Of a stretch of 64,000 nt of DNA, positions 30,701-41,502 are shown in pieces. Location: contig CALGNX010000009.1 of assembly GCA_937958265.1 (NCBI GenBank), positions 1-64,000 on the forward strand, given 5' to 3'. The number at the start of each line of letters is the position of its first letter. Positions within the stretch are counted from its first letter, which is position 1. Source of the DNA: an uncultured Algibacter sp. GTDB taxonomy: Bacteria > Bacteroidota > Bacteroidia > Flavobacteriales > Flavobacteriaceae. The notes under the pieces are model-generated. The model saw only the letters and a program-made list of their open reading frames with translations, had not been told where the DNA came from and searched no databases. The position numbers were made by a program, and so were the translations under genes.

Positions 30701-32185
30701 GGAAGCTGGACTTATGATATTAAATCAGGCAACGTAACATGGTCCAAACAACTATTTGATATTTATCTATTTGACAAGAACCGTAAAGTCCCACCTAATT
30801 ATGATGAGCATAAAGCCTTATACCCGCCAGAAAGTTGGGATAGGCTTTCCAAAGCGGTAGAGTTAGCTCAAACTAAAGGCTTGCCTTATGAGTTAGAAAT
30901 AAATATGATAAGAGCTAATGGGCAATTAGGCTGGTTACTAGCTATAGGGGAGTCTGTAAAAGATGAAAATGGTGAAATAGTAGGGTTACGCGGTTCGGCA
31001 CAAGATATTACAAAACAAAAAGAGAAGCAAAACCGTTTACAGAACGCTATAAAACAGGCTGAAAAGTCTGAATTAGCAAATAGGCATAAAAATCTATTCT
31101 TAGCTAATATGAGTCATGAAATTAGAACTCCAATGACGGGGGTTTTAGGCTTTGCGCAACTATTAAAAAATGATAATCTAGATAAAAAAAAGCAATTAAA
31201 ATACATTGAAATTATCGATAACAATTCCAAGCAATTACTAAATTTAATTGATGATATTATTGATGTTTCTAAAATTGAAACTAACGATATTAAATTGGTT
31301 TACAGAGGTTGCCACGTAGCTAGTTTAATGCGAAATTTAGAGCTAACATACAATCAAATAAAATTAATAAGAAATAAACCTCAGCTCAACTTTGTACCCA
31401 AAATACCCAAAAAATTAGAAAATCTAGAAATCCTTACAGATCCGTTAAGACTAGAGCAGGTTATTTGTAACCTACTTAATAATGCGCTTAAGTTTTCAGA
31501 AAAAGGTGACATTGTTTTTGGCTTCGTAAAAGATGAAGACTATTTAAGGTTTCATGTGAAAGATAATGGTATTGGTATAGCGAAAAATAAACAAAAGGAA
31601 ATTTTTGAGCGTTTTAAGCAGCTTAATTATAGGGAAACCGCTAAATATGGCGGTACAGGTTTAGGCTTGTCTATTTGCAAGGGTATTGTTACTGTTTTAG
31701 GAGGAGGCATATCGGTAAAATCAAAAGTGCATGAAGGAACAACTTTTGAGTTTACAATACCTTTAAAGAAAATACAGCAGGAAAATAAAAAAGTAGGGTT
31801 GGAGGTAAGTAAAGATTTTTTAGTAAACAAGACTGTCTTGGTTGCCGAAGATGATGCTATTATACGAATGCTTTTGGCTGCTGTTTTAAAAAAGACAGGC
31901 GCACAGGTTACATTTGCTAATAATGGTAAAATAGCAGTTAATAATTTTAAAAACAACCCCAATGTTGATATTGTTTTGTTAGATATAAGGATGCCCGAAA
32001 TGGATGGGATTGAGGCTATGGAGCATATGTTGAAAATTAATCCAAATGCTAAAATTATAATGCAAACAGCACACGCTATGGACGAGGAGAAGGCTATTTG
32101 CTTTAAAAAAGGATGCGTTGATTTTTTATCAAAACCTATTATAAAGGATGAATTGTTTTATACAATGAATAAATGGCTTAATTAA
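27740..32185 (+). CDS. Hybrid CheB-CheR-PAS-histidine kinase-receiver protein
   Basis: Che[35 protein letters not shown]. Che[23 protein letters not shown]-helix repeat [12 protein letters not shown]. His[12 protein letters not shown]. HATPase: [28 protein letters not shown]. Confidence 0.96.
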   Translation: MSSKKTNLQVVGIGASAGGLKALQELFDNIPADTGMAFVVVQHLSPDFKSLMAELLRKHTKMQIYTAKDKQILKPNTIYLNQKNKNLHIKGSKLYLLDRGPKHNINLPIDIFFHTLGEEYKENAIGIILSGTGSDGSRGIRTIKEEGGGVIVQDPTGAEFDGMPNSAINTNMVHYVLDIESIAQALSKKPTNLLLVDTDSSYPETVDSHLNAVLINIFKFSGIDFREYKKNTLLRRIEKRMNINNVNDLADYALLVSKSDEEKQALKEGFLIGVTRFFRDTEAFADMKNNVIPAICNAKEKGETVRIWVAGSSTGEEVYSLAILFSHYIKSEKLNIDFKIFATDIDPRGLHVASAGVYDINIINELEKQYLDSCFFKTGNRIQIIKSIREKIIFSSHNLINDPPFIKMDLISCRNLLIYLDSNIQKKVLQNFQFSLNMHGYLFLGNSESLGSVAKHFKAINIKWKIFQNTSDYRRYTLHNQPFTGGKLPLRAETNFKILSVPKVINNEEHIYDKYLSRRHSPDSIFIDSNFNILFITGNVGKKLYHREGVFNNNLLKIVSQDVSIILRNGIRRLEQDKKDISIKNVIHETDYSTYSFDLRFHKPRQNKVLKDFYLIEFSEDKIIEAVAEKDTIVLKNIDVDESARQRIEDLEYELKIAKSDLQNAIEKLETTNEELQSSNEELMASNEELQSTNEELQSVNEELYTVNSEMQEKNKELTVLSNDVTNLLDNTEIATIFLDTDLRIRKFTPALKNLFNLNDDDLGRALSSFTSIFDDKTRNKLYSDSKIVLKKLIPVEDQLKDIDGNFYFQRISPFVGANKTIEGVVITIDNINKIKEIENELFEVDLKYHNLFKSLTAGFIHAKIITDENGKGIDWEYLTVNTAYAKMLGTTPKNLIGKRILEILPNLKDDPNNWVESYAITALTGKNQIIEGYVKSINKYIRVNTFSPKKGEFAGTVSDFTELKQKEQALIKNQKELNEAQSISKIGSWTYDIKSGNVTWSKQLFDIYLFDKNRKVPPNYDEHKALYPPESWDRLSKAVELAQTKGLPYELEINMIRANGQLGWLLAIGESVKDENGEIVGLRGSAQDITKQKEKQNRLQNAIKQAEKSELANRHKNLFLANMSHEIRTPMTGVLGFAQLLKNDNLDKKKQLKYIEIIDNNSKQLLNLIDDIIDVSKIETNDIKLVYRGCHVASLMRNLELTYNQIKLIRNKPQLNFVPKIPKKLENLEILTDPLRLEQVICNLLNNALKFSEKGDIVFGFVKDEDYLRFHVKDNGIGIAKNKQKEIFERFKQLNYRETAKYGGTGLGLSICKGIVTVLGGGISVKSKVHEGTTFEFTIPLKKIQQENKKVGLEVSKDFLVNKTVLVAEDDAIIRMLLAAVLKKTGAQVTFANNGKIAVNNFKNNPNVDIVLLDIRMPEMDGIEAMEHMLKINPNAKIIMQTAHAMDEEKAICFKKGCVDFLSKPIIKDELFYTMNKWLN

Positions 32186-32225
32186 ATGTTTATGCTTGCA
32201 GTAGTATTTTCATTTTAAAATATAC

Positions 32226-32233
32226 TATATTTG
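32226..32233 (+). promoter_or_regulatory. Candidate rpsO promoter -7 element
   Basis: TATATTTG, about 55 nt upstream of the rpsO ATG. Confidence 0.5.
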
Positions 32234-32287
32234 CCAATCGAAAGAAACACTTTCGTGTACATAAAAATAATTTACAATAATATTAGC

Positions 32288-32557
32288 ATGTATTTATCAA
32301 AAGAAGAGAAAGAACAAATGTTCGCAAAACACGGTAAAGGAACAAAAGATACCGGATCTGCAGAAGGACAAATAGCATTGTTTACCCAAAGAATTAATCA
32401 CCTAACAGAGCACTTAAAAAAGAATCGTAAAGATTTTAATACAGAACGCTCTTTGGTAAAATTAGTAGGTAAAAGAAGAAGCTTATTAGATTACTTAACT
32501 AAGAAAGATGTACTAAGATATCGTGCTATAGTAAAAGAATTAGGTTTAAGAAAATAA
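32288..32557 (+). CDS. rpsO: 30S ribosomal protein S15 (start corrected to internal ATG)
   Basis: MYLSKEEKEQMFAKHGKGTKDTGSAEGQIALFTQRINHLTEHLKKNRKDF. Confidence 0.97.
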   Translation: MYLSKEEKEQMFAKHGKGTKDTGSAEGQIALFTQRINHLTEHLKKNRKDFNTERSLVKLVGKRRSLLDYLTKKDVLRYRAIVKELGLRK

Positions 32558-32571
32558 TTTTTATTCCATAA

Positions 32572-32602
32572 GAAAACCGCGCTTATAGCGTGGTTTTTTT
32601 TT
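32572..32602 (+). terminator. Terminator after rpsO
   Basis: AAAACCGCGCT-tat-AGCGTGGTTTTTTTTT. Confidence 0.8.
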
Positions 32603-32814
32603 ACTTTTTTATAAAGAAAGTAGGTCTTAATGCAAATGTTTTAGTATTAAAAAATAACTAGTTTATATACTTTATTTTTAAAGTATGATTAAGCTATTAA
32701 ATTTTGTAGCATAAGAGAAATTTAGGTGTTGAATAGGGAAAGTTATTTATAACCTTATATTTTTAAAAATAACTCTAGCGTACGAGTTTAAAAAACGTAA
32801 TAGAAGAAGCTAAT

Positions 32815-32924
32815 ACCCAAAAAGAGTTTGGGTTACAGGGTTTTTCATTGGTCACACACAACAACTACACACAACAACACAACGACCATTGTTTAACAAA
32901 ACTTAAATATTAAGTATTTAAGTT
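32815..32924 (+). promoter_or_regulatory. Structured leader upstream of pnp (three hairpins, CA-rich loop)
   Basis: ACCCAAA/TTTGGGT (32815-32833); CATTGGTC...GACCATTG around an ACACACAACAAC-repeat loop (32846-32891); AACTTAAATA/TATTTAAGTT (32900-32924). Confidence 0.55.
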
Positions 32925-32938
32925 ACAAGAAAAAAAAT

Positions 32939-35194
32939 ATGATTCCAAAAGTTTTTAAAGAGGTTATTGACCTTGGGGACGGTAGAGAAATTACTATCGA
33001 AACTGGAAAATTAGCAAAACAGGCGCATGGTTCTGTGGTTGTTACATCTGGAAAATGTATGTTATTATGTACGGTTGTTTCCAATTATGAACAAAAAAAT
33101 CTTGGTTTTTTACCATTAACGGTAGATTATAGAGAGAAATTTGCCGCTGCCGGACGCTACCCGGGTGGTTTCTTTAAAAGAGAAGCAAGACCTAGTGATG
33201 GTGAAGTATTAACAATGCGTTTGGTAGATCGTGTTTTACGTCCGTTGTTTCCAAAAGATTATCAAGCAGAAACGCAAGTTATGATACAGTTAATGTCTCA
33301 TGACGAGAATGTTATGCCAGATGCAATGGCAGGTTTAGCAGCATCAGCAGCTATTCAATTATCAGATTTTCCTTTTGAATGTGCTATTTCAGAAGCTAGA
33401 GTTGGTCGTATTAATGGTGAATTTATAATAAACCCGACAAGAGCACAGCTAGAAGAATCTGATATTGATATGATGATTGGAGCTTCTGCAGATTCAGTAA
33501 TGATGGTGGAAGGTGAAATGGATGAGATTTCTGAAGCAGAAATGGCAGATGCTATTAAGTTTGCACATGAAGCTATTAAGGTACAATGTGCTGCACAGTT
33601 AAAATTAGCTGAGGCTTTTGGAAAGAAAGATGTTCGGGAATATGAAACAGAACGTGTTGAGGCAGATTTAGCTAAGAAAATTCATGATATGGCATACGAT
33701 AAAGTGTATGCTATAGCAAAAGCAGGATCATCTAAACATGAAAGAAGTACTGCGTTTCAAAAAATAAAAGAGGATGTTAAAGCATCATTTTCTGAAGAAG
33801 AAACAGAAGATTTTGGTGGTTTAATTTCAGATTATTATCGTAAAGCGGAAAAAGCTGCGGTTAGAGATTTAACCTTAAATGAAGGGTTACGTTTAGATGG
33901 CAGAAAAACAGATGAGATAAGGCCAATATGGTGTGAGGTAGATTATTTGCCATCTACACATGGTTCTTCAATTTTTACACGTGGGGAAACTCAAGCTTTG
34001 GCTACGGTTACTTTAGGAACATCTAGAGAAGCTAATAAAATTGATATGCCATCTTATGAAGGCGAAGAGAACTTTTATTTGCATTATAACTTTCCTCCTT
34101 TTTGTACGGGCGAAGCTAGACCAATTCGTGGCACTTCTAGAAGAGAAGTTGGACATGGTAATTTAGCGCAACGTGGCTTAAAAGGTATGATTCCTGCAGA
34201 TTGCCCTTACACGGTACGTGTGGTTTCTGAGGTGTTAGAATCTAACGGTTCATCTTCTATGGCTACGGTTTGTGCAGGAACTATGGCGCTTATGGATGCT
34301 GGTGTACAAATGACGAGACCTGTTTCTGGTATTGCCATGGGATTAATTTCAGATCCTGAATCTGGTAAATATGCTGTATTGTCTGATATTCTAGGTGATG
34401 AGGATCACTTAGGCGATATGGATTTTAAAGTAACTGGCACATCTAAAGGTATTACAGCTTGCCAAATGGATATTAAAGTTAAAGGTTTAAGCTATGAAAT
34501 TTTAGAGAACGCATTAACGCAAGCTCGCGAAGGCCGTTTACATATTTTAGGTAAGTTAACCGATACTATTGAGACACCTAATGCTGAGGTTAAGCAACAC
34601 GCTCCTACTATGGTTACGAGACGTGTACCTAATGAGTTTATTGGTGCTTTAATAGGACCAGGCGGTAAGGTTATTCAAGAAATGCAAAAAGAAACGGATA
34701 CAACTATTGTTATTAATGAGGACCCTGTTACAGAAGAGGGTATTGTTGAGATTTTAGGTGTAGGTAGTGCAGGTATTAATGCTGTTATGGCAAAAATAGA
34801 TGCTTTATTATTTAAGCCTAAAGTTGGTAATACTTATGAGGTTAAGGTAATTAAAATGTTGGATTTTGGTGCTGTTGTAGAGTATATGGATGCGCCAGGA
34901 AACGAAGTTTTATTACACGTAAGTGAACTAGCTTGGGAACGTACTGAAAATGTGAGCGATGTAGTTAATATGGGCGATGTTTTTAATGTGAAGTATTTTG
35001 GGCAAGATCCAAGAACGCGTAAGGAAAAAGTGTCTCGTAAAGCGTTGTTAGACAAGCCGGAAGGTTATGTTGCTAGACCACCAAGAGATGATAAACGTTC
35101 TGGTGGGCGTGATAACCGAGGTTCTCGAGATAATCGCGGACGAGATAATCGTAGAGACGACAGAAAGCCTAGAGAAGATAAAAAAGAAGATTAA
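32939..35194 (+). CDS. pnp: Polyribonucleotide nucleotidyltransferase (PNPase)
   Basis: RNase PH domains, [15 protein letters not shown]1 [19 protein letters not shown], Arg/Gly/Asp-rich C-terminal tail. Confidence 0.97.
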   Translation: MIPKVFKEVIDLGDGREITIETGKLAKQAHGSVVVTSGKCMLLCTVVSNYEQKNLGFLPLTVDYREKFAAAGRYPGGFFKREARPSDGEVLTMRLVDRVLRPLFPKDYQAETQVMIQLMSHDENVMPDAMAGLAASAAIQLSDFPFECAISEARVGRINGEFIINPTRAQLEESDIDMMIGASADSVMMVEGEMDEISEAEMADAIKFAHEAIKVQCAAQLKLAEAFGKKDVREYETERVEADLAKKIHDMAYDKVYAIAKAGSSKHERSTAFQKIKEDVKASFSEEETEDFGGLISDYYRKAEKAAVRDLTLNEGLRLDGRKTDEIRPIWCEVDYLPSTHGSSIFTRGETQALATVTLGTSREANKIDMPSYEGEENFYLHYNFPPFCTGEARPIRGTSRREVGHGNLAQRGLKGMIPADCPYTVRVVSEVLESNGSSSMATVCAGTMALMDAGVQMTRPVSGIAMGLISDPESGKYAVLSDILGDEDHLGDMDFKVTGTSKGITACQMDIKVKGLSYEILENALTQAREGRLHILGKLTDTIETPNAEVKQHAPTMVTRRVPNEFIGALIGPGGKVIQEMQKETDTTIVINEDPVTEEGIVEILGVGSAGINAVMAKIDALLFKPKVGNTYEVKVIKMLDFGAVVEYMDAPGNEVLLHVSELAWERTENVSDVVNMGDVFNVKYFGQDPRTRKEKVSRKALLDKPEGYVARPPRDDKRSGGRDNRGSRDNRGRDNRRDDRKPREDKKED

Positions 35195-35221
35195 TTTTTT
35201 ACTAGATCCTTTATTTTTATT

Positions 35222-35255
35222 AAACCCTAAATAGAAGAAATTCTATTTAGGGTTT
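35222..35255. terminator. Hairpin terminator after pnp
   Basis: AAACCCTAAATAGAA-gaaa-TTCTATTTAGGGTTT. Confidence 0.8.
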
Positions 35256-35439
35256 CTTTTTATGTTTATTTGTCTAATTATTTTATTCTAATTTCTTGCA
35301 TTATATTTTGTGAATATAGTTGTACTAAAGTTGAAAAAATATATGCTATTTCTTTAGATGTGCTAACAGTTTAAATGCTTTGTTTAAAGTTTTTAATGCT
35401 TACCGTTTGTAAAACATTTTGAATTGTTATAGCCTACCA

Positions 35440-36576
35440 TTATTGTAAATCACGACTTAAAAATATTAACTCTTTATCTAGAAACTCATTAAAATCATTT
35501 TCTGCCGGATGCCCGAGAAACGGTACATGGAAAAATGTAGTCATGTCATTACGCCAAACCATGGTGTAGGTTATGCTACTACTTCTAATGGCTTTATATA
35601 AACGTTGTGTGTACCAATTAGTTTCTGTTACATTCTCTAAGCCTGTTTCTGTAAGTGCGAAAAGCTTATTTTTTTCATTAGCAATAGATTCTACAATTTG
35701 TAAATTACGTATTACACTATTTATATAGTTGTTGTTTTTAAAATCATAAACATCAACGCCAAGCATATCTACAAACTGATCTCCAGGATAGTTTTTTAAA
35801 TACTCGCTTTTGTTTGAAACTAAGTTTGGGGCGTATACATAAATGAGGTTGTGTACCTTAAAATCTTCTGAGAGAATTTTAACTGTATCTTGCCAGAGTT
35901 GAATAAAGTCTTTTGTTGTTCTAAAACCTTCTCCCCAAAAAAAGAAATCGCCATTCATTTCGTGCCAAGGTCTAAATAGTACGGGAATAGGGTTGCCTTT
36001 GCTGTCCACTAATTTATTAAATAATCGGGCAGCTCTTGATAATCGGTTTATGTAGTTTTCTCGAAACTCTCCGCCCTCTAAAAACTTTGCTATTACACCG
36101 TTAAAATTGGCATTAAAGCCTTCGGGATGTACATGGTGCCAACTCATAGTTATAATACTGCCATTTTCGTGAGCTTCTATTACTGCCGTTGTAAACCGAT
36201 TAATATATTCATCTAGAAAAGACATGGGGTTATTTGAATCTGGCTGAAGGCTTATAAGTTCTAAATCGAAACCAGCTATAGCAGGATAATCGCCGGTAAC
36301 CTTAAAAAAATCTTGTTGTAACTCTTGTGGTACTGGGAAATTGTTTCCTGTCCCAAAGGGTTGCTGTTGGCCAAAAGCTATGCCGTTTTGTGTACTTTCT
36401 ATTAATTTACTGTACAAGTCTTTGGCTTGTGGGTTTAAATTTGGGTCGGCAAATTGTGGTGGTGCGGTAATAGGTTGTGGCGTTCTTACTGCGTTTATAT
36501 CAAATAAATCTTCTTCTTTTGCACAGCTTGCAAAAACTAAAATAATGCATAGAATAGGTAAGATTAGGTTTCTCAT
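35440..36576 (-). CDS. Glycoside hydrolase family 26 (beta-mannanase-like) lipoprotein
   Basis: Lipobox LVFASCAKEED; RPWHEMNGDFFFWGEG; ALTETGLENV catalytic Glu region. Confidence 0.9.
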   Translation of the reverse strand: MRNLILPILCIILVFASCAKEEDLFDINAVRTPQPITAPPQFADPNLNPQAKDLYSKLIESTQNGIAFGQQQPFGTGNNFPVPQELQQDFFKVTGDYPAIAGFDLELISLQPDSNNPMSFLDEYINRFTTAVIEAHENGSIITMSWHHVHPEGFNANFNGVIAKFLEGGEFRENYINRLSRAARLFNKLVDSKGNPIPVLFRPWHEMNGDFFFWGEGFRTTKDFIQLWQDTVKILSEDFKVHNLIYVYAPNLVSNKSEYLKNYPGDQFVDMLGVDVYDFKNNNYINSVIRNLQIVESIANEKNKLFALTETGLENVTETNWYTQRLYKAIRSSSITYTMVWRNDMTTFFHVPFLGHPAENDFNEFLDKELIFLSRDLQ

Positions 36577-36693
36577 TGAATTCTAGTCGGTTAAAATAAT
36601 ATTTTATTACACATGAATATAGTATTAATTATACATGCTACATAATGACTTGCTTGAAATGGCTTGGTTTTTTAGAGTGTACCAGAATGTTGA

Positions 36694-36787
36694 GTGCATT
36701 AGGGATTGCAGTGTAAAGCCCACAGCCCGACGCAGGAGGTGCGCGGACTTGAAACGTAAAGCCCGACCCTTGGGTAATGCCCAAATT
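36694..36787 (+). repeat. Interspersed intergenic element, copy 1
   Basis: GCATTAGGGATTGCAGTGTAAAGCCCACAGCCCGACGCAGGAGGTGCGCGGACTTGAAACGTAAAGCCCGACCCTTGGGTAATGCCCAAATT; about 95 bp. Confidence 0.9.
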
Positions 36788-37048
36788 GTTTAGTAATTTT
36801 TTGGTGTTATTTAAGATATGTTAATTTTTCACAGTTTTTGTTTTAATATTATGTGGTAACTTTTGGTGTATCTTTTTTTGTTTTATAAAATTTAAATAAA
36901 CTATGGACGTCGTAAATAGTGCTTATAGCTACGCTATTAATTAAAGTATTATAATATAGTTGGTATTTTTTGTAACAAAAAGAATAGTTTTTGCGTATAA
37001 CTATTTGAAGGGTTTATTTATTCACTATAAAACTTAAGGAGAGATACG

Positions 37049-37912
37049 ATGAGACAGCTTAAAATTACGAAGCAAGTTACCAATAGGGAAACAGCTTCTT
37101 TAGATAAATATCTACAGGAAATAGGAAAAGTGGATTTAATTACAGCCGATGAAGAGGTTGAATTAGCACAACGTATTAAGGCGGGCGACCAAATTGCCCT
37201 AGAAAAGCTAACAAAAGCTAATTTACGTTTCGTAGTATCTGTTGCTAAGCAATACCAGAATCAAGGTTTGACTTTGCCTGATTTAATTAATGAGGGTAAT
37301 TTGGGTTTAATTAAAGCAGCTCAACGTTTTGATGAGACGCGTGGTTTTAAGTTTATATCTTATGCTGTTTGGTGGATTCGTCAATCAATTCTTCAGGCTT
37401 TAGCAGAGCAATCCCGTATTGTGCGTTTGCCGTTAAATAAAATTGGTTCGATTAATAAAATTAATAAAACATTTGCTTTCTTGGAGCAGAGCCATGAGCG
37501 TCCACCTTCAGCAGAAGAAATTGCTAAGGAGTTGGACATGACTATTAACGATGTTAAAGAGTCTATGAAAAACTCAGGTCGCCATGTAAGTATGGATGCA
37601 CCTTTAGTAGAAGGAGAAGATTCCAACTTATATGATGTATTGAATTCTGGTGAATCGCCTAATCCAGATCGTGAATTGTTACATGAATCTTTACGTACGG
37701 AAATTGAGCGCGCTTTAGAAACATTAACACCGCGAGAAGCAGATGTTATTCGCTTGTATTTTGGTTTAGGAAACCAACACCCAATGACGCTTGAAGAAAT
37801 AGGTGAAACTTTTGATTTAACGCGCGAACGTGTAAGACAGATTAAAGAGAAAGCGATTAGAAGATTAAAGCATACCTCTAGAAGTAAAATATTAAAAACT
37901 TACTTAGGATAA
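37049..37912 (+). CDS. rpoD: RNA polymerase primary sigma factor (RpoD/SigA type, short)
   Basis: [66 protein letters not shown]. Confidence 0.96.
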   Translation: MRQLKITKQVTNRETASLDKYLQEIGKVDLITADEEVELAQRIKAGDQIALEKLTKANLRFVVSVAKQYQNQGLTLPDLINEGNLGLIKAAQRFDETRGFKFISYAVWWIRQSILQALAEQSRIVRLPLNKIGSINKINKTFAFLEQSHERPPSAEEIAKELDMTINDVKESMKNSGRHVSMDAPLVEGEDSNLYDVLNSGESPNPDRELLHESLRTEIERALETLTPREADVIRLYFGLGNQHPMTLEEIGETFDLTRERVRQIKEKAIRRLKHTSRSKILKTYLG

Positions 37913-37974
37913 GTTCTTGTTTGTATTATAATTTGCAAAAAAAAATATATCCATTTGTTTTTTTATGGATTATA

Positions 37975-38000
37975 CAACCCTCGGCTAATAACCGAGGGTT
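37975..38000 (+). terminator. Terminator after rpoD
   Basis: AACCCTCGG-ctaata-ACCGAGGGTTT. Confidence 0.8.
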
Positions 38001-38074
38001 TACTTTTTATTATGTAATTCTAATAATTTTTTTTTGTTAATTTTGTTTTGTTCTGAGTTGGATATTAGACTAGC

Positions 38075-38482
38075 ATGATTAAAACTATTTGTTATATAAG
38101 CGACGCACTAGAGTATGATTCTAGAGATAAGCTAAACGTACTTTATAGAGAAACTGAGGTTAATAATATTAAAAATAATATTACAGGTATTCTTATTTGT
38201 ATTAATTAAAATTTTTTACAAGTTTTCGAAGGGGAGTCTGGAATAGTTGACAAACTTTTTGATAAAATTAAGCATGATGAACGGCATAAAAATGTGTTTG
38301 AAGTAATTAATACCTCTTTAGAAGGGCGTATTTTTGAAGATTACAATTTTGGTTTTACTATTATTAACAACAAGCAAGGTGCTGCAAATCTTAACGCGTA
38401 TTTGGAATGGCTTAAAAATGTTGAAAATATAATGGTTAACAGAATAATTACCATGGTTAAAGGTTTTATAGGAAATAAATAA
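38075..38482 (+). pseudogene. BLUF-domain blue-light sensor ORF interrupted by one in-frame TAA (38207-38209)
   Basis: Continuous frame: MIKTICYISDALEYDSRDKLNVLYRETEVNNIKNNITGILICIN*NFLQVFEGESGIVDKLFDKIKHDERHKNVFEVINTSLEGRIFEDYNFGF... The stop replaces the usual residue before NFLQ. Confidence 0.85.
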
Positions 38483-38509
38483 AAGCGTTTTACTTTAAAT
38501 AAATAATAA

Positions 38510-39172
38510 ATGAATTCTAAATTAATTGCCCCTTCTGTTTTAGCTGCAGATTTTGCAAACTTACAGCGGGATATTGAAATGGTTAACAATAGTGATGCAG
38601 ATTGGTTTCATATTGATGTTATGGATGGTGTTTTTGTGCCTAATATTTCGTTTGGAATGCCAGTATTACAAGCTATTAATAAACATGCTAAGAAAACATT
38701 AGATGTCCATTTAATGATTGTAAACCCCGATAAATATATAGCAACGTTTGCAGATTTAGGTAGCGATATTTTAACAGTGCATTTTGAGGCGTGTACCCAT
38801 TTACATCGCACTTTGCAAGCCATAAAAAGTCATGGTATGCAGGCAGGTGTCGCTCTAAACCCACATACAAGCGTTAGCGTTTTGGAAGATGTTATAACTG
38901 ATATTGACGTTGTTTGTATAATGAGCGTAAACCCAGGCTTTGGTGGCCAGAGTTTTATTGAAAACACTTATAAAAAAATAAAACAACTAAAAGATTTAAT
39001 AATACGAAATAATGCGCTAACTAAAATTGAAATCGATGGCGGTGTAAACGATAAAAATGCAAAACAACTTATTGATGCTGGTGCAGATGTGCTTGTAGCC
39101 GGTAGTTATGTGTTTAAAAGCAGTAGCCCATTGAATACTATAAAAACTTTAAAAAATCTTGCTAATTCTTAG
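38510..39172 (+). CDS. rpe: Ribulose-phosphate 3-epimerase
   Basis: IAPSVLAADFANL, FHIDVMDGVFVPNISFG, MSVNPGFGGQSFI, EIDGGV. Confidence 0.97.
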   Translation: MNSKLIAPSVLAADFANLQRDIEMVNNSDADWFHIDVMDGVFVPNISFGMPVLQAINKHAKKTLDVHLMIVNPDKYIATFADLGSDILTVHFEACTHLHRTLQAIKSHGMQAGVALNPHTSVSVLEDVITDIDVVCIMSVNPGFGGQSFIENTYKKIKQLKDLIIRNNALTKIEIDGGVNDKNAKQLIDAGADVLVAGSYVFKSSSPLNTIKTLKNLANS

Positions 39173-39238
39173 GTTGCAAGAACTGCGTGTTGTTTAAGGT
39201 TAAAATCTCTTTTTTTGCTCTACAGTATTTTAAAATGC

Positions 39239-39300
39239 ATTTATAAATCGAATAAAATAAACCAGTTCTATTATTTTACTTTTTTATTCGATTTATAAAT
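39239..39300. terminator. Bidirectional hairpin between rpe and GSIII
   Basis: 19-bp perfect arms ATTTATAAATCGAATAAAA ... TTTTATTCGATTTATAAAT. Confidence 0.7.
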
Positions 39301-39315
39301 TTATTAGTTTACATA

Positions 39316-41502
39316 CTATCTGGTAAATAATATTTCTCGGTATTTAGTTAAAGGCCATATTTCATCGTCCACTAATAATTCTAATTTATCACAATGGTAG
39401 CGAATAGCGTTAAATAAAGGTTTTACCTTGCCGCAATAACTGCTTGCTTTTTTTTCAATATTAGTTATATTATTAGCTGTTTTTCGGGCATTAATCATTT
39501 CTGTTACTTTAGCATTTATACCTTCTATGTGGCTAGAAATATCTTCGATTAAAAGTATTTGTTCTTTTGCTACATTGTTATAATTGTTACCAAAAATATC
39601 CTTTAAGCCTTTAACATTGGTAACTAGAATGTTTTGATATTTAACAGCGGTTGGTATAATGTGATTACGCGCTATATCTCCTAGAACCCGACTTTCAATT
39701 TGAATATGTTTAATGTAGGCTTCAACTTCAATTTCGTAACGGGCTTTGGTTTCTATTTCGCTCATTACATTCATTTCTTCAAATAGCGAAATAGAGGCTT
39801 TTGAAATTTTTGATTTTAAAGCCTCGGGTGTAGATTTATTATTGCTTAAGCCTCGCTTTTTTGCTTCTTGCTCCCAGGTATTCCCATAATTGTTACCTTC
39901 AAATAAAATTGGTTTTAGCGATTTGATGTACTCTCGTAATACGTTAAATACCGCTTCGTCTTTTTTTAAGTCCTTTTTATTAATTAAGGAATCTACAGCT
40001 ATTTTAAAGTCTTTTAGCTGTTTAGCTACTATGGTGTTTAAAACCATCATGGGGTTGCCGCAGTTGGCAAGTGAGCCTACAGTTCTAAATTCAAATTTAT
40101 TACCGGTAAAAGCAAAAGGAGAGGTTCTGTTTCTATCGGTATTATCTAAAAGTACGTCTGGAATTTTGCCAATAACATTTAGTTTTAATTCTGTTTTTTC
40201 TTTTGGTGATAATTTTCCTTTTGTAACACCCTCTAGTTCTTCTAAAACTTTAGTTAGTTGTTCGCCAATAAATACCGATATTATTGATGTTGGCGCTTCG
40301 TTTGCTCCTAATCTATGGTCGTTACTAGCAGATGCTACAGCAGCTCTTAAGAGTGCTTCATGGGTGTGTACGGCTTTTATAGTGTTTATAAAAAAAGTTA
40401 AAAATTGAAGGTTGCTCATCGGGGTTTTTCCCGGCGCTAATAAATTAATCCCCGTATCGGTAGCAAGGGACCAATTATTGTGTTTTCCCGAGCCGTTTAT
40501 GCCAGCAAAAGGTTTTTCATGCAGTAGTACTTTAAAATTATGTCGTGATGCAACACGGCCCATTATATCCATAAGTAGTGCATTATGATCTACGGATAGA
40601 TTTGCTTCTTCGTAAATTGAGGCTAATTCAAATTGATTAGGGGCAACTTCGTTGTGTCTTGTTTTTATAGGAATACCTAACAGTATGCATTCATGTTCTA
40701 ATTCTCGCATAAAATTAAGCGCCCTATTAGGGATGGATCCAAAATAGTGGTCGTCCAATTGTTGACCTTTGGCAGCAGAGTGACCTAAAAGTGTTCGCCC
40801 TGTAAGAACTATATCGGGGCGGCTTACTGCAATTAATTTATCTATTAAAAAATATTCTTGTTCCCACCCTAAAGATGAGGTTACTTTTTTTACATTTTTA
40901 TCAAAATATTTACAGATGGCTGTCGCATTATAGTCAACAGCTTGAAGTGCTCTTAATAGTGGTGTTTTGTAATCTAAGGCTTCACCTGTATATGATACAA
41001 ATATGGTAGGGATGCAAAGTGTTGTGCCATAAATAAATGCTGGCGATGTGGGGTCCCAGGCCGTGTAACCTCTGGCTTCAAAAGTATTTCTAATACCGCC
41101 ATTAGGGAAGCTAGAAGCGTCTGGTTCTTGTTGTATTAATTGGTTACCTCCAAACTTTTCTATAGCCATGCCGCCATCTACAACCTCAAAAAAAGCATCG
41201 TGTTTTTCAGCTGTAGTACCTGTTAGGGGTTGAAACCAATGCGTGTAATGTGTTACGCCTTTTGATAGTGACCAATCTCTCATGGAGGATGCTACTTGGT
41301 CTGCTATGTTCCTATCTATCTTCTTGCCAAACTGTATCGCATTCATAACGCCATTAAAAGCATTTTTAGTTAAATACTGGCGCATGGTTTTTTCGTTAAA
41401 AACGTTTTCACCAAATAAGTCCGAAAGGCGCTTTTTTTGCTTAAATAAAATAGGTTTGTATTTAAGAGATTTTTTAACAGCATGAAATCGTAGTGTGGAC
41501 AT
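39316..41502 (-). CDS. glnN: Glutamine synthetase type III
   Basis: 728 aa; TGTTAEKHDAFFE, GWEQEYFLID, HNEVAPNQFELA, NRTSPFAFTGNKFEFR. Confidence 0.95.
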   Translation of the reverse strand: MSTLRFHAVKKSLKYKPILFKQKKRLSDLFGENVFNEKTMRQYLTKNAFNGVMNAIQFGKKIDRNIADQVASSMRDWSLSKGVTHYTHWFQPLTGTTAEKHDAFFEVVDGGMAIEKFGGNQLIQQEPDASSFPNGGIRNTFEARGYTAWDPTSPAFIYGTTLCIPTIFVSYTGEALDYKTPLLRALQAVDYNATAICKYFDKNVKKVTSSLGWEQEYFLIDKLIAVSRPDIVLTGRTLLGHSAAKGQQLDDHYFGSIPNRALNFMRELEHECILLGIPIKTRHNEVAPNQFELASIYEEANLSVDHNALLMDIMGRVASRHNFKVLLHEKPFAGINGSGKHNNWSLATDTGINLLAPGKTPMSNLQFLTFFINTIKAVHTHEALLRAAVASASNDHRLGANEAPTSIISVFIGEQLTKVLEELEGVTKGKLSPKEKTELKLNVIGKIPDVLLDNTDRNRTSPFAFTGNKFEFRTVGSLANCGNPMMVLNTIVAKQLKDFKIAVDSLINKKDLKKDEAVFNVLREYIKSLKPILFEGNNYGNTWEQEAKKRGLSNNKSTPEALKSKISKASISLFEEMNVMSEIETKARYEIEVEAYIKHIQIESRVLGDIARNHIIPTAVKYQNILVTNVKGLKDIFGNNYNNVAKEQILLIEDISSHIEGINAKVTEMINARKTANNITNIEKKASSYCGKVKPLFNAIRYHCDKLELLVDDEIWPLTKYREILFTR

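Noticed and set aside
30540-30737. 65-aa plus-strand ORF in another frame inside the hybrid kinase
   Set aside because: Alternate-frame shadow of a continuous multi-domain ORF.
38294-38482. 62-aa ORF as an independent small gene
   Set aside because: It is the in-frame tail of the BLUF pseudogene, not a separate gene.
39890-40408. 172-aa plus-strand ORF opposite GSIII
   Set aside because: Mirror frame of the glutamine synthetase; Ser-rich shadow peptide without family motifs.
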